Part shown: one piece after another, positions 36,883 through 54,300 of the stretch
Position numbering within the stretch: position 1 is the first letter of the stretch
Layout of the letters: every line of letters starts with the position of its first letter
Assembly: GCA_013365325.1 (NCBI GenBank)
Contig: JABVXV010000215.1
Coordinates: forward strand, 5,880 to 69,879
From: Dipetalonema caudispina
Lineage: Eukaryota; Nematoda; Chromadorea; Rhabditida; Onchocercidae
Length of the DNA: 64,000 nt
Direction: 5' to 3'
Notes under the pieces: generated by a model
The model's database searches: none
The model's input: only the letters and a program-made list of their open reading frames with translations
Told to the model about the DNA's origin: nothing
Made by a program: the position numbers and the translations under genes

Positions 36883-39156
36883 CTACTCATCACGCTGTTT
36901 CCGTTTAGAACTATTTATAGTCCCTAGAAAATAGAAGAATATCATCAACAAAAGCAATCCAAGTAGAGAATCTTTTGACTGTTGATTGAACCAGTCTGCC
37001 ATACTATTCACTATACCTTCCAACTTCGTCTCATCCTTCTCTTCTTCCGACTGTTTTTTAGGAGTATGCGATTGCTCGGATACGAAGGATTCTCTAAAAT
37101 TATACAGAGAGTCTCTAAAAAGAAACAGAAAAAATTTCAGATATTTTGCTCGATTTACTCAATATACATTATTACCATGGATTTGATTTATCATACTCAA
37201 ATATAATAAGGAAATGCAACTGTACTCACCACTTTTAATAACTAAACTTTGCAAGTCTAAAACATTTAGTGAGATTTGGCGGGATACCCTCACTCTGAAT
37301 TGTGGGACGCTTTATTCTCTTAATCTCCTATCAATAATACAAAGAAGAACTTTAACATCGATCGAGAATATTCATTAGTAGCTGCATCCAACATCAGTTG
37401 TTCGATGGGTAGTTTATCTGAATCACAAGTTTGACCGGATAAGACCTTACCTAAAAAAAAAAAGGAAATCGAAAACAACAAAACACCCGAAATACAATGA
37501 AGTGCCTAGAGAACTGAAAAACTCACCAATAAGTCTAATCAGAGTATGTTTTTCATTTTTCGTTTTATCACGAAGAAAATCCAGAACGAGAAGCATTTTT
37601 GGCTGTTGTGCATCGGACCATTTCTCGATATTCGCTTCGCGACGCCATGTTAAGGTACATTTTGCTGAACCGTGCGCACCAATATGACCTCTTGCACTTG
37701 GCAGTGCCTAAAAATGTAGAGATGAAGTGATTGATAAATTCATTCCAAATCATTTAAAAATTTTACATAAGTGTTTTCCTTATTGCGTTATATTTTTGAA
37801 TGAAATACTGAATGAGGATCAGTGCAAGATCAATATACTTGAAAATTCTTAAGCTAGAGTGTATTTCTAAATTTTCTGAACAGACAAATAATACAGAGAT
37901 ATCTACGCCCGGTTCACTTTTCAATTTGAACTGTAATGGCCGTTCACTAATGTTGCTGAGCAGAAGTTGTACACGCGCAACATCCGGTAACTCATTTATT
38001 GGAGCAAAATGTAACAATGTCGCCCTAAAACAAGTAAAATATTTACTTTAGCTTTTCGCTCTTTGAAATATTCTTCCTGAAGTTTAGAAAACTTTTTCTT
38101 TCTTTTGTAATTCTCAGTCATAAATCTGTAGAACGACAAAAGACCTACTTTCGGCGTCTAGGACTTCCAGTTCGTACACTTTTTTCTTGTACAACTTTCT
38201 CTTCCACTTTCTGGATTAATTTGTAATCTTTTGTTGGGACTAATCTTTTCGAAATTGGTTTAACATTCGTTGATAAATTCCGACTATGGCGATTTTTAAT
38301 CACTGAAGACACAGTAGCATTCAAATTCCCATTTTCGGCTTTAGTTGTGCCGGGTACGGATGCTCCCGTTGGTGAAGAAGTCTTACTGGAATCTCCTTTT
38401 CCTACATTGCTTTTTGTATCTTTATCGTCCCTTCAAAAATAACTTAATATCACAACTCACAGTGTACTTTTCTTAGTCCCGCATTGACCCTTCACAATCA
38501 GAAATGTAATAATAGTATAGCTATACTCAAAATTTTATACTTTGTTATAACCTCCAAAAAGTTGGACAGGACTAACATTAACGTTTTCGAAGAAAACAAT
38601 TTTGACATTTGATCAGGTATTAATTTGAAACATACTTCTCCTTCAATTTCTAAAGGCATATTTGTAACCCAATCCTAACCAAATTCGCAACTCCAACGAT
38701 AATTCGTTCATTTACTAATGATAAAAAAAGTAGCTTCAAAAGAAATCTTGATAAAATATCTTTTTCTTACATGAAACAAGACACTCGTTAATGAAAAAAT
38801 CTCAAATTCCCAAATGTAAACCTATGAATATCCGACATGAATATAACTAAGCGACCGTCCGCTGCAATCAGAAAAGGACTAATGCTATAAGAAAGAAATT
38901 CCATTAACATTTTGAAAGCAAAAATTTTTCCTTAGCAACCTGTCTGTCGATCAGCAATCTTGGCACTTTCCAACTAAACATTCTCTATTCTTTTCCATAT
39001 GTCGAAATTGTGCCATCAACAGAAAGTACATAGTTGACCCCATAACTTGCCGATGTTATTCAGCAAAAAACTCGTTATCTTTAAACCCACTATACATCTG
39101 ATATTATCTCCCTCATTTCCCTCAACTTTCTCATTCCTGAATTTTGATGACGACAT
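36883..39156 (-). CDS. MSP-domain protein with C-terminal membrane anchor
   Basis: VAP/MOSPD-like protein: a cytosolic major-sperm-protein (immunoglobulin-like) domain held to a membrane, typically the ER, by a C-terminal anchor. Exons supported by frame and phase are 38430-38149, 38024-37895, 37707-37527, 37450-37357 and 37114-36883. Their order is a Ser/Thr/Lys-rich linker (SPTGASVPGTTKAENGN...), the MSP domain (LLLSNISERPLQFKLKSEPG; GSAKCTLTWRR; PKMLLVLDFL), a linker, then SLLGLLLLMIFFYFLG as a single transmembrane helix near 315-330 and a basic tail. The first exon (39156-39047, MSSSKFRNEKVEGNEGDN...) sits two bases behind CTATTGCAG. Its AA|GTTATG donor is weak but phase-compatible, giving 342 aa; an extra exon in 38431-39046 is possible. 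Downstream of PRMT1 and upstream of NAA30, same strand. Exact orthologue not assigned. Confidence 0.82.
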
Positions 39157-39158
39157 TC

Positions 39159-39171
39159 CTGCAATAGGAAA
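39159..39171 (-). promoter_or_regulatory. Probable trans-splice acceptor of MSP-domain gene
   Basis: On the minus strand a long T-rich tract ends in TTCCTATTGCAG two bases before ATG. It is 550 bases downstream of the PRMT1 stop, an arrangement compatible with operon processing. Confidence 0.5.
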
Positions 39172-39721
39172 AAAAAATAAAAAAATAAAAAAAAAATACA
39201 GCAAAACTTGGAATATTACTGTATGAAATACGGAAAACGTCGGCAGCTGCTGAAAACCGCCAAAATGATTTGGAAAATGCAATCAAGAACATCGGCTAAC
39301 ACTTTTCATTTGCATAACACACGCAAAGTGATGAAACTTAAAATGAGAACTGGAAAACAAACAATTCAGACATAGAGGAAAAAACGAAAACAAGTTTGCA
39401 GGTTTTTGGCCATTTCAGTAAATGATATAAATTCTTTAATTGAAATACGTAATGGATAGCGTTACAAGAAAAATGAGGCTACTCAAGTCTCAAAAACTCC
39501 CTGAACTATCAAAAAAACATGTGGTTTCTTATGGAAATCTCCGAATGCAACACCGAAAATCTGAATCTTGAAGAACAAAAAAAAAAAAGAAGAAAAAAAA
39601 AAAACGAATGAAACTCGAAAAGCCTGAATGAGACATTCCTTTCAACATTTTAACAAAATTGTAACTTATGAAAAAGTTCGAAACAGTCACTGTAACAGTG
39701 AAAAAGCTTAAAGCAATTGGA

Positions 39722-42245
<2,524 letters not shown>

Positions 42246-45200
42246 TTACTGGCAGCGAACATACAACTACTATAATCGATAGTATATCATACTCATATAC
42301 CTTCCTAAAACCCTAACTATTCTCCTTTATATATCGTAGTGATACAAGTAAATGGAAACGAAGAACTCTTACGATATATCCATTTTTTACTCATACTGGA
42401 AAAAAAACTATACTTACATATTACTTTAATTATCATACGGTTATACTACATTATCAATAGTTTTTGAACAAAATGCTTTACGCATTGCTGCAGGAAGTCC
42501 AATAGTCGAAAAATAACTACACTTATCTGCATCCAAATCAAGTAACCCCAGACATCGCTAGACCAATACTGATCTCAACCGGTCCTGCGCTAGCTCAATA
42601 TTTCTGATCTAATGAGAATTCAACCCTATCAATATGTTCCTTTGAATTGTTATATGTTTAATTTCAGATATTTTTACAATAAACTTAATGCTTTCAAAGA
42701 TATCTTTCATTTATACACTTATGAAATGCTACCCTATTTCGCTAATATCAAACATCATCTAGTGAAAATATTAAAGAGAACTTATTGAATTCACATGTAA
42801 CTAGCAATTTTTCCTCCAGTAAATATCCAAAACTACTTGTGGGTAACAAAAATTACCCAATATTTATCACACGCATCGACATCATGCCTATCCTACCACT
42901 CAATATCATCACTACCAACATCCCTCACTTACTATATGGGTACACAAAATGTCGTACATCGGTATGCAACACTTTTCCCATTTGGTATATCACATTGCCT
43001 GGTTAATGTGCAACATAGCTATCCCTATATAATGCTAAGATTAATATACTTTGGTAAAATCAAATTGCATTTCAAATTTTAGGTGAATATTAGATTCGTA
43101 TGTCAACTTTTTAAATAGTTTATAATTTTATGGAAAAGAAGAAAGAAAAAGAGAGCATGGAAAAAAAAAGAACATTAAACGACTTGTCAACCTAATTAAA
43201 GATAGTGAAACTTGTTGCTGAACATGGAAATTAGAAAATTACTTGTTCCACTTTTTTGAAAAATTTCAAAATTTCCAAATGTCACCACAAAAGTAAATTA
43301 AACCTTTGTAAAATATTTTCACCGAAAAGTACTGTAATTTATCTCTCATTGCATTACAATTTCTGCAACACAACTCCAAGTATAAAACAACTCAGAGTGA
43401 CAAATTGTTTGGCAACGGAACTGCACCTATGCAAAACCGGAAAATGAAAGATTTCTTACAGTATAACCGGAAAATTTGATTGTACATTGCAAATATCTCA
43501 TAATATTTTACAAATAGGAATAACATTACAAAGTTTTCCTCCATTAGATCCGTGTTTATATCCGTTAAAATTTTCGCTACATTTTCAACATTCGATGTTT
43601 TTTTTTTTTTTTTGGAGAAAAAAGTGGAACATAAAGAATTTACATCTTCCGTCAAGAATTCTTGAAAAAACAAAAAAAAAAACAAAAAACATCGGAATTG
43701 TATTATGTGATCTGTGAATCATAAATTGAAATTATCCTGACGTTGCATAAATGAGTAATTAATTTCAATGGAAATCATATTATGAATGTTTTGCCAAATC
43801 AAAATAAATTTGTGAAATACATCTGTGAAATATCACAGAATTCTTCAATAGAAAGCTGCTTTAAAACTTTAAAATTCAACTCGAGACATTTATCGGATAT
43901 TTCGAACCAAAGACAATAAACAGAATTAAACATAAACTAAATTAGCATATCTGTAGGAGATAAGCTTAAATGTCAACAATTGTAATTAATATTAACAATC
44001 ATTGTTCGATAAACTAATTTCAGTGAAATCTTTAGGAAAAAGTATACAGACATACTTTTCAAACGAGTAAAGTAAAATGCTTAAACGTTTCTGATTAACG
44101 TAAAAGTTGACGAAGATATTTATCCTTATTGTGCTACGAAAATATTGATAAATTAAAAATAATGTAACTTTGACGAAATTTTAGAAAACTTCTAAACTTG
44201 AATCCCCAATCCATGTGGAAGACATATTTTCTTAATTCAGCAAAAATATTTTAATTTTGATATTTTAACTGTTAGTTTTACTCTTATTACTTTACATTTA
44301 TACAAGGAAAAATAAGAATCATACGAATTTTTTCAAAAATTGATAATTTTAACAAAGATAAAAAACATAATTTGTAGAGTGAAAAAAAAAAAATACTAAA
44401 TGAAGTGGGAAAAAAGAGAAAAAAGATTTTTTGTGATAATTAATCTAAGGCAAAAAAAAAAAAAAGAAGGAAAAAAGGCCTCTTTTCATTTTGACATTAT
44501 TTATTCGAATTTTCAAAAATGTTTCACCATCACTTTTAAATTCATTCCATCAATTGAATTCAATGATAAGCATGAGATGAATGTAACTCTTTTTAACTTT
44601 TCTATTTTCCCCCCTTTTCCTCCCGCATTTTAACCAAATTTCATCATTTGAGAATATTCAGCACTCGATCCAATGGAAAATTTGCCCTCTGGGGGAAACA
44701 TAGTAATTGCACTTACCAACTTAACAATGAAATTTTTGGTTTGAAATTAAAAATTTAATTATTTCCATTTCCATTTCCTAACTTTCAATCTTGATATAGT
44801 TCATTTAAATTTCCATTTGAAAATTTGTAATTATCGTTACCATTGATTTATGCTACAGATTATATATTTTAGAATTTCAATACTTTAAAAGCAAACGTAA
44901 TGATTCATTACTTGTGAAGTATTATATTTTAGCTTGAAATCCAAATTTTATTGGGTTTAATTTTCAATGGTCCCTCATGACAAATATGGCCTAGTCCATT
45001 ATGTTCGTTCTATTCACATGAGTTTTGCTGAGTTTAAATGAAGCCTTGTGCTCAATTCATTTTTATTAAATTTGCTAGTTAAGAGTAGTACCGATTTAAT
45101 GCCAATAGAAAATTAAATTTTCAAATCACCTAAAATTTGGATTGATACTATGATACTGAAAAGAAATGCTTCAGATATGATCTTGCCACTATCATTATCA

Positions 45201-46175
45201 AATGATTATTGTCATATTTTAGCAGTAAGAAAGGAAATTTTACTATTATTCAATGATACTAAAATCATCACATTAATGTTACTCTTTTTTATTCCTTCTT
45301 CTGCTAGGCCTCAACATTTTAGCCTAGCTTCAATTTTTCTCTTTGTTACTCTTTTTGTCTATGCTTCCTCATCTGCTAAACCTTTTAGCTTTCTACCCTA
45401 ATGTCAACTTTCATCTGTACTTGTCATTTATCATGTTCACGATAGATTCTCTGATCTTCTCAGATGATTTATTTTTGCTATTGTTATCGAGATATCGCAA
45501 GATTTCGGGATACGGTAACAAACATTTGAATTGTTCAGTTGCAATTTAATTTCCAATTACAGAATGAGGGAACAATTCCAAATGATACTATGTATTGTAT
45601 AGCGATCAAGATAATACAACAGAATTTACAAATGCTATTCATTTATGATATAGCTTATAAATTTAACATTTTACATATTTTTGACTTCGTTGAACTTGCA
45701 TCTGTTGATACAATAATTTTCAACATTTGATAGTCAACAACATAGCTAAACGTAACCCATGAGAATAATGTCGAATTAAAATGAAAGTAATGATGATGAT
45801 GATGAAGCTATTACTAATAATAGAAATTAATAGTATAAGCTAATATCAGTAATGAAGAATAAGAGATATTTGATGGTGAAAATATCTGATTCTCATCAAT
45901 CTTTTGAAGCAATAAAGTAGCATTGATGTATTTGTGTTGCATTTTCCCTTCTCTATTTTTCATTGCTTTATTTCTAACATTCAAATTTATTCTTAGCTTA
46001 TCGCATTCAAATTTCGTTATTTACATGATAGGCTATATTTTATAGGCCGTTAGCTATTTGGCAATTGATTATGACATATTCTATTGATAAGATTCTCGAT
46101 TAACCACAGAATAGTTAAATTGCCAACATTCATCACTTTTCATTTATGATGAAATCAACTATTAGCGATACACAA

Positions 46176-46180
<5 letters not shown>

Positions 46181-46213
<33 letters not shown>

Positions 46214-46248
46214 CACCCACATATACATATACATACATACATACATAT
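46181..46248. repeat. (CA)n followed by (CATA)n microsatellite
   Basis: About 30 bases of CA dinucleotides, a short interruption (taccacccacat), then ATACAT/ACAT repeats to about 46248. Confidence 0.85.
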
Positions 46249-46420
46249 GTTATACCTTAAATTGAAATATCGATTGAATCATTATCATATTTTGTGATAA
46301 ACGAGTAGTTTGGAAAATTAAAATCAGTTCATTCATAGCCATTTCAAAGGAGGAAGAATATTAGAGCATATAATTGAGGTGATCATTGCCATTTTATCCA
46401 ACGAAATGGATCATTTATGA

Positions 46421-46443
46421 TCTGATCATTATTAATGATCAGA
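46421..46443. repeat. Perfect 23-nt palindrome in a TGATCA-rich patch
   Basis: TCTGATCATTA and TAATGATCAGA form 11-base arms around a single T. Several further TGATCA/GATC sites lie within 46375-46645. Confidence 0.75.
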
Positions 46444-48698
46444 ACCATTCATTATTCATCCATTTTTCATTCTATAGCTTGAAGTGATGAATCATGACAA
46501 TGAATTGTCGTCTTAACTGTTCAAATATTTGTCGGAGACATTTTTGCAATCATTTGCAAGTAGTAAAGAATTGATCAAAATCAGTAATGAATGATTGAAT
46601 GAACAAGTATGATCATACTATCATCACTTGTTGATCCGATCACTACATTGTAAATTCCATGAAGCATTTGCATATCTCTGTAATAGTTCCCAATTTATTG
46701 CAATCTTTTTATTTCTTCATCATCTTTCATTTTTAATTATTCATAATTCAAAATGATCAAAACCTATGTGTATTGCAAAATGTTTAATGTAAACATTCTC
46801 ACTTCTCATTCATATTCTTCCCTTTCTACAAATTTGATTTTTTTTTTTTTTGTTTTCTTTTTATGTTTAAAGCTAATGATAGTATGATATATACATTTGC
46901 AATCGTTCATTTCTTCCCATCCCTTTTACCCATTCTCTCATTGTTGCACCGTTATTTTTAATTTTATATTTTCAAATTTATGCTCACTTTTCAAGGACAT
47001 TTTCATTTTATTGCATAAAATGTCAACTATCAAAACAAATTCATTTACATATTCTTTCAATATTTATTGGGATATGGAAGTATGATCATTTATGATTACT
47101 TCATTTTGACGTTTTCCTTTTATCCATTACGTTTTCTCACAGTTTTTTTTTTTTTGAATCAAAATTTACATTAAGAAGAAATATTATTATCAATCGTATC
47201 AAATATACATATTGCCATTATATTCTAATATTGGTTAAGTGTGTATCAGTTGTAAAAAAGTGAAATGAAATGTCAAATGGTGCTATTTCCGTTAGAGATT
47301 ACGGAAACGTTTTAGTGATTGATCGATAACGAGTAATACTATTGCTTAAATTCGATTAAAATATACTTCTATTCTGTGAAGTTTACAAACAACACGTGTT
47401 ATACGTATGAGTGCTGCTCTGTTACTTCCGGATCAAATATTAGTTACAGAATTCAGAATTAAAATTTCCTTCTGTTTACCTAATTGAATTTCTTATCATT
47501 TTCGTATTGCAGTACATTAAAGTTTAAATTTAAATGTAGTTTTGAGATTATAAATTAGAGGTAAATTTTTCATTTATGATTTTTGACTGGAAAGAAAAAA
47601 AAAAAAAAAGAATTTGCATCAATTTAGTTTTATCATCGATTTGCGAAATAAAAATACATGAATTTTTAATAAGGTTTTATAACAAAAAAAAAATATATTT
47701 TAATAAAATTAAAATTATGGAAATTGATCTTTCTTTCTACATTGAAATCGAAATTATCGATCGGAATGATAAGCTATGAGTGTGGAAGAAAAGAAGGATG
47801 GAACAAAGATTGGAAGAGAATAGAGAAAATTATTTCGACGACAAACTTTGAGAAAAAAAAAAAAAAAAAGAAAAAATGCTAATGGATTTGGTGCTACTGC
47901 AACTGACTGCAACTTAAAAATCCAAAGATACAACTCCTTTTTTTTCATTCAAATTTTTGTAGCATTAAATTCACAATTTAGAAGAAGAAGAAAAAAAAAA
48001 AGAAACTTTTTTTCAGATTGCACATATTTAAAACTGGAAAAATTTGCATTTATTCATTATAAATGTCAAGATAGAGAAATATCTGTGCAATTTAAAAAAA
48101 AAAAAAAAAATTTCATCAAAGTTGGCATGAAATTTTTGATTTTAAATGTTAAATGTAGAAAATCGAATAATGTATTTGTTATTTCCAAAAAGTTTTCTAG
48201 CAATATGCAAAATGTATGTTGCTAATTAAGCTATGTCATACCTAAAACCTTCAATTATAGTAATGTAACCAATGATAGATGATACTTCATGATTGAATTT
48301 ACAATCTTAATTGTAATCAGAAATGAATTCTTTTAATTGACTAAATGAATAAATGTTTATAATAACAGTGATGAAATCACTCTATCTTTATGTCGTATTT
48401 ATTTACCATTATTTACTTTTGTATCTTATTATTTTGTCATATACCTGAGCAATCTTTCGGGTAAACATTTTTGACTTGTATGAAATATGATCCTATTCCA
48501 TCTAGCTAACCAATACAATCTCGATGAAGATATCTTGATTGGATTTCTATGAGATCAATTATTTGATTACTTTAATTTTTTTTTTTTACTACTACCATTA
48601 TTTCGTCTTTTTTTCTTTTTTTTTTTTTTTTCTAAATTTTTATCTTATATGATCTAAAATTTACCCGGAAACATACTAAAAATCCATTTTAATTATTC

Positions 48699-48730
<32 letters not shown>

Positions 48731-49960
48731 CACATTTTTCCTCAAAAAAAAAAAAAAAAAAGTTGAAAATGAATCGATTTGTTTTTTTAAAAGTACACTT
48801 ATGTGTAATCGAAGAAAGTGTAAAACAAATTTTGAATAAAAGTAATAACAGATGTGATGATCATTTCAATTACCAAAATGATCATTCATTTAAATATTAA
48901 CTTATCCAATTTTAATTTTATCAACTTAATAATTAATCATAGTTGAGAGAAAAAAAAAAAAAAATTTTTTTTTGACCACATGGAGCATATATATATATAC
49001 TCTCATCAATCAGTTGTAGTCATTATTACTAAATTATGAATTCAAAAAAAAAAAAAAGTGATTTGTTTTTTTTTCTTTTCCTTCCTCTCTTCAATCCTAA
49101 CTCTTTCTTTACTTCTCCAACTATCCAATAACAGCTAAACGGCAAATTTTACAAACCATCATTCACTCATTCATTTTACTTCATTGAACAATAGAGAGGG
49201 AGAGAGAGAGAGACAGAGGGAGAGAAGAGAGAAAGAGGCAATAAAGTTTCATCTTTTCCAAAAAGAAATTTAAAATTCAATCCCTTTTCCCTTTTACACT
49301 ATAACCCAATCCCACCATATTTCCTTATTTTTTTTTCTGGCAAAATTTAAATTTCTTCCCGCAAAATTGTTATGCATCAATTTGATTCATATCAATGAAT
49401 TTTATTGAAGAGAATAGTTTGAATCATTTGAATTGCTTCTTGTTGTTATCTGTTGAGTGTTAACAATGATGATAAGTTGATTGATTGAAATTGTCATTTT
49501 TTGTTCACTTTTTAACATCTCAATTTCATCATCTTATTGCTAAGAATTTTGAAAAAATAGCAATCATTTTATTAAATGTAATAATTATTTTAGGTTATAA
49601 TAATATTAAATTTGTTATGAATTATTACACGCTGAAAGTTATTTCTTGCAAATTCATTACTCATATTAACCTTATTTATTTGTTAGATAAATAATATTGG
49701 TAATATTACATTTTTTTTTTTTTTTTCTTATGATATCTTTGCTGAATACATTATCTTTATTGTGAATATTAATAAAAAAAAGAAAAGGTAATTTTTTTGA
49801 CGTTTTTTTGCAAATAACTTTTGTAAATAAAATAATCTTAAAACATTTATGAATTTTATGCAACGTAAAAAATCTTTTGAAAATTAATGATATTCAAGTA
49901 CATATAGATTTAGTAAAAAAAATTTGAAAATTTTAACAAATGATTTTTTCATTGAATGTT

Positions 49961-49963
<3 letters not shown>

Positions 49964-49995
<32 letters not shown>

Positions 49996-50012
49996 GTGTG
50001 TGTGTGTGTGTA
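49964..50012. repeat. (TG)n microsatellite
   Basis: About 48 bases of TG with a single CG interruption. It makes three overlapping Cys/Val-only open frames that are not genes. Confidence 0.9.
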
Positions 50013-51122
50013 TGCAAGAAGAACAGTGTGCAATGTATATATATCATCTCACAGTTACCAGAACAGTTGCCGATCAGTCGTTTACCCATTTATTATTATC
50101 CCTTCGTTGGATCGGCTGTCGATGAAAGAAGTCATTGCCCTTACAGATACCATCAATAATTGTGCAATTTCCGAAAAAGCCTTAAAAATTGTCCAATATC
50201 CATTCTATTGATCGTCGTATTTCATATATGCTTTATTTGCCTTATATGATTTATTAGTATTGCTATCGAAATGCTTGAAAATTTTTAAAAAAAAAAAAAA
50301 ACAAAAAAATTTGAAGTAATATTTTTATCTCCTGAAATCAACATTTTAAAGCTATTATTTTGTACAGTTATTAGATATTTCAAACAAGAATTCTGCATTA
50401 CTAAATCTTAATTCTTGAATATTAATTGATATTTCAAGCACTCAACTAAGATGATTTTTCTTATCCGTTTTTTTTTTTTTTTTTTTTTTTTTTCCGCCTC
50501 TCCTCAATGTCAAATGCATGAAATAAACGGATTACAGATTCTCTGAATTCCTATTGGTTCTGATTCTAACTAAAGATCTGCAAATTTCTCATAAGTATAT
50601 TTGGCGATAAACCGGTTACTTGAATTCTGACCCAATTTCAAGAAGACAAGTGAAGTAATTTCATGTTGAATCAGAAAATTCAAAATTTAGAAAAAAAAAG
50701 AAAAGAATTACTGTTGTCAGTACTATTTCATGATTTACGGAAAAAATCTATGAGCTACAATTCATTAATTCATCGTTCAATTTTGTGAAATAAAATAGGA
50801 TCAAGAAGCTGTTTTTATAGCGTAATCTTTCATTCTTGATATTATACTGATTACTATCATCTTTATATTCAATTCCTAAAAATTATTAAAATTTTTCAAC
50901 ATTATGATTAAAAGTTATCTTACAGCATACACACTGATGCTTTGCTGATATTTTGCATCCACTTAACATCCTCATAATTATTAGCTAATTAACAGAACAC
51001 TGTTAATTGCATCAAAAAATTTCATGTGAAATTTGATAGAATCATTTTCTTCATTCCCTTGACTCTTTCCATTAAAATTTCGATCACTCGTTCCTAGCAA
51101 TTTATGATAGTAACGATGAGTG

Positions 51123-51166
51123 TGATGATGATGATGATGATGATGATGATAGTGATGATAGTGATG
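51123..51166. repeat. (GAT)n microsatellite
   Basis: About nine GAT/ATG triplets, then imperfect GATAGT units continuing toward 51200. Confidence 0.85.
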
Positions 51167-51272
51167 TTTGGTGGCAGTAATAGTAATAGTGGTAGTGATG
51201 GTTGTTGTGATTGTAGCTGTGAAAGGCAGCGAACGGATACGATGGGGAGATAAATGGATGGACAGGCTATTT

Positions 51273-51307
<35 letters not shown>

Positions 51308-54300
51308 ATTCCATAAATTTTTTGATATTTGAAAAGTTTTTGAAATTAGTAGTTAAAACCCGTTATTTCTCCCACGGCAATCTCTTATCTCTCATTCATT
51401 GCAATTCATTTTCTTTTTTCATTTTTTCAATATCCTGAAATCGAATGTTTTTCTTCATTTTACTAAATTTTATTTTTACATTATCGAATTATTATGGCTA
51501 TAAGCAAGTATATTTTGAATATGCCAAAAAAATAAATAAATAACTTATGCTTAAATATTTTACTTCTTTCGCCTATGTTCCGCTCACTCTTTTAAATTTA
51601 GGCTTTTTACAACATGATAGTATCAGGTATCAGTTGATAGCTAAACATCATTTAATGATTAGTCAAAATACGAAGTGTCATTTTCTCATGAATGTATGTT
51701 TTTGAATTTTGATTTTTCCTACCTATAAAGCGATTAATGAAGCCGATCTACAGAGGTGCAAATCACAAAAATCGATAATGTTGAAATTTTGTTGATGGAG
51801 AGGAGAATATTTTTCGGTACTTTGTATCATCACATTCTACATTTTGACATTATTCCAGGACGATATGAATTGATGGATTTTATCATTTGTATTCTTCCGG
51901 ACTTTATCTTCATTATATTACGTAAAAGTTTAATCCGATATAAGAGCGAAAGGGAACTTATTACTTAGTTGTTAATTAGCCTCTGCTAATTTACTAACTC
52001 TTGCTACGAAATGAATTGTTCAAACAACTTAACTATGATCAATTATTGAATTTTGTTTAACTGCAATGTTTTATGAGAAGGCGAAAATATGCATCGCTTA
52101 TACATAGCGTCTATTGCGCTATCATTACTTTTATGAGTAATATCAATGGTATATGAAAATAAAGGATTTCCGGAAAAGTTACTCATCCCGCTACGGATTT
52201 TCCATTTCTGTGATATTATCTAATTGGTTTAATTCACCCGTTATCCTGATAAACTGATAGACCATATTACGGATAGTGTACCATATCAGTGGGTATCACC
52301 CGGAAGATGCTCTATTGGAAATGTTATTCAGTTAAACTGAGTGATACTGTTACTTTTATATCATTAAAATAATCAGTTATTAGTTTTCAAACTTCCAAAA
52401 ATAAGTAGATGAAATTTTCTTCTCTGTTCCGTCGATATTACATGCGTTTGTAACGACTTTTTCTACACGTTTTGACCCGATTTTTATTGAAGGCAATTAA
52501 ATTGTAGACTAATTAAAACTTTATGATTCTGTCGTAGGATACTAGTAGCAACAGATACGTGAATGATACAAGCACTGGAACAGACAGTTTATATTTTAAA
52601 AAAAAGATGACAGCTTGCGGTTTATTAGCTAAATTGTCATACTGACAGCAATATAGAATGGAGGATATATGCTATTAAGCGGTTTGCAAATTACTGATCG
52701 AAAGGAGCTGTACAGCTGATCGAAAATAGCATAAAGTTAATAGACGATTGAAATCGGATTTGAAAAAGGGAGAAAAATCATGTTTTTGCTAGATAAAGAC
52801 TTTGGCGGACGAGGATGTAAGCGGACGAAGGTTAAAGGCTCTAACAGAAACTTCTGCCGACATTGATGAATATCACCGATCACCGACATATATCCATTTG
52901 AAATGATATATATGATACGGAAGAATATGCCGAAGTAAATAAAGAAAAGCGCAAAGTGTGAGGCAAACTATTTCACTTTTCATTCATTCATTTGCTCAGC
53001 TATATCTTTGTGTCTTTTTGCTTGCTTACATTCATTCCCAAAATTTCCTTCATATATATACATACTTATTCGATTTTGCAGTTATTTATAAGCAATATTA
53101 ATTTGGTATTATATTCATAATTTCCACATTTTTATAACGGATACGGAAGTATTTAGTATAATTAGAGAAGTCACCGATCTTATTTCATATGTGTGTCGAA
53201 ATTATGCTCTCTCAAATTACGAATAGATAATTACATTTACACTTTCCGTATCATACAGTTTATGGTAGTAAATAACAAAATAGTGAAATGAAATGTAGTA
53301 CTGCTACATATGTCGAATTTTCGATATATAATTCGAGATCATGTAGTTAAGTGGATTGATGATGATAGTCTTAGAAAGAAATACAATTCATTCGCGATAT
53401 CTTAATATCCATTTATTGTCAAACATGGAAGCAAGTATTTTTGCAAGATAAAAAATAACTCTCAATGATGCTAATGCAAAAGGATATTACCGCTAGCCAC
53501 GATTTCCCAATAATTTTATCTTGCCAATTAGTGGCAGCATTTTCATTTGTTACCTTCATCGTAGCATCAATTTTCATCATTCATAACCTATATGACCTTT
53601 CGTAAACCTATAAGATTAATAAGGCCTTCAATTCGACTAACCTTAGGTATCACAAATGTTTTAATTAGCAAGGAAAGAAGACTATGATCAAGTGATTATC
53701 AAAGAACTTTGAATGTCTTTTATCAGCATCATATTGTTAATAACTCGAACGATCACGATCAGATGATATCACAATAAGTGCGAAATTGATAATTCGAGAA
53801 TCATTTTTTGTTTGCTTAATTTTCAATCATTTCTTTAATGCCTTATCATATCATTGGAAAAGACACTGCAAAAAATCTTTTTTTTTTTTTTTTTTTTCAT
53901 CCTCTGAAGTAAACATTTATCTGATGCTTGAAGATGAAACGAATTGCTTGAAGTTTTATTTTGGAAAACAAGAAATAAACCATTTTGTTTCTTATGTTCA
54001 TCAATTAGTAAAGAAATCATTAGGCAAAAACTTGCCGCTATATTTGAGAAATTCCTCCAAAATTTATCAATTTTAATTCCATCCTCTGATGTCACTCACA
54101 TGTCGACGATGTCACATTAAGTATCACAGTGATGTAAATTCATACCAACTAAACCAAACGGGGGACCAAATGAATTACTAGGAACGAGTTTTTCAATCAT
54201 CTATCGTCCTTGTTCATTTTTCTTTTTCTTTCCTTGTTATCTTTGTTCTTCTTTTTCATTAAAAATAAAAATTGAACATATAACACACGGGAAAATCTGT

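Noticed and set aside
37812..38051. 79-codon plus-strand frame opposite the MSP-domain gene.
   Set aside because: It is the antisense shadow of a strongly conserved MSP exon.
47848..48225. 125-codon plus-strand open frame.
   Set aside because: It consists largely of Lys/Arg/Phe from A and T homopolymers, with no start context, splice partners or domain.
49924..50211. Three overlapping Cys/Val-rich open frames.
   Set aside because: They are translations of the (TG)n microsatellite.
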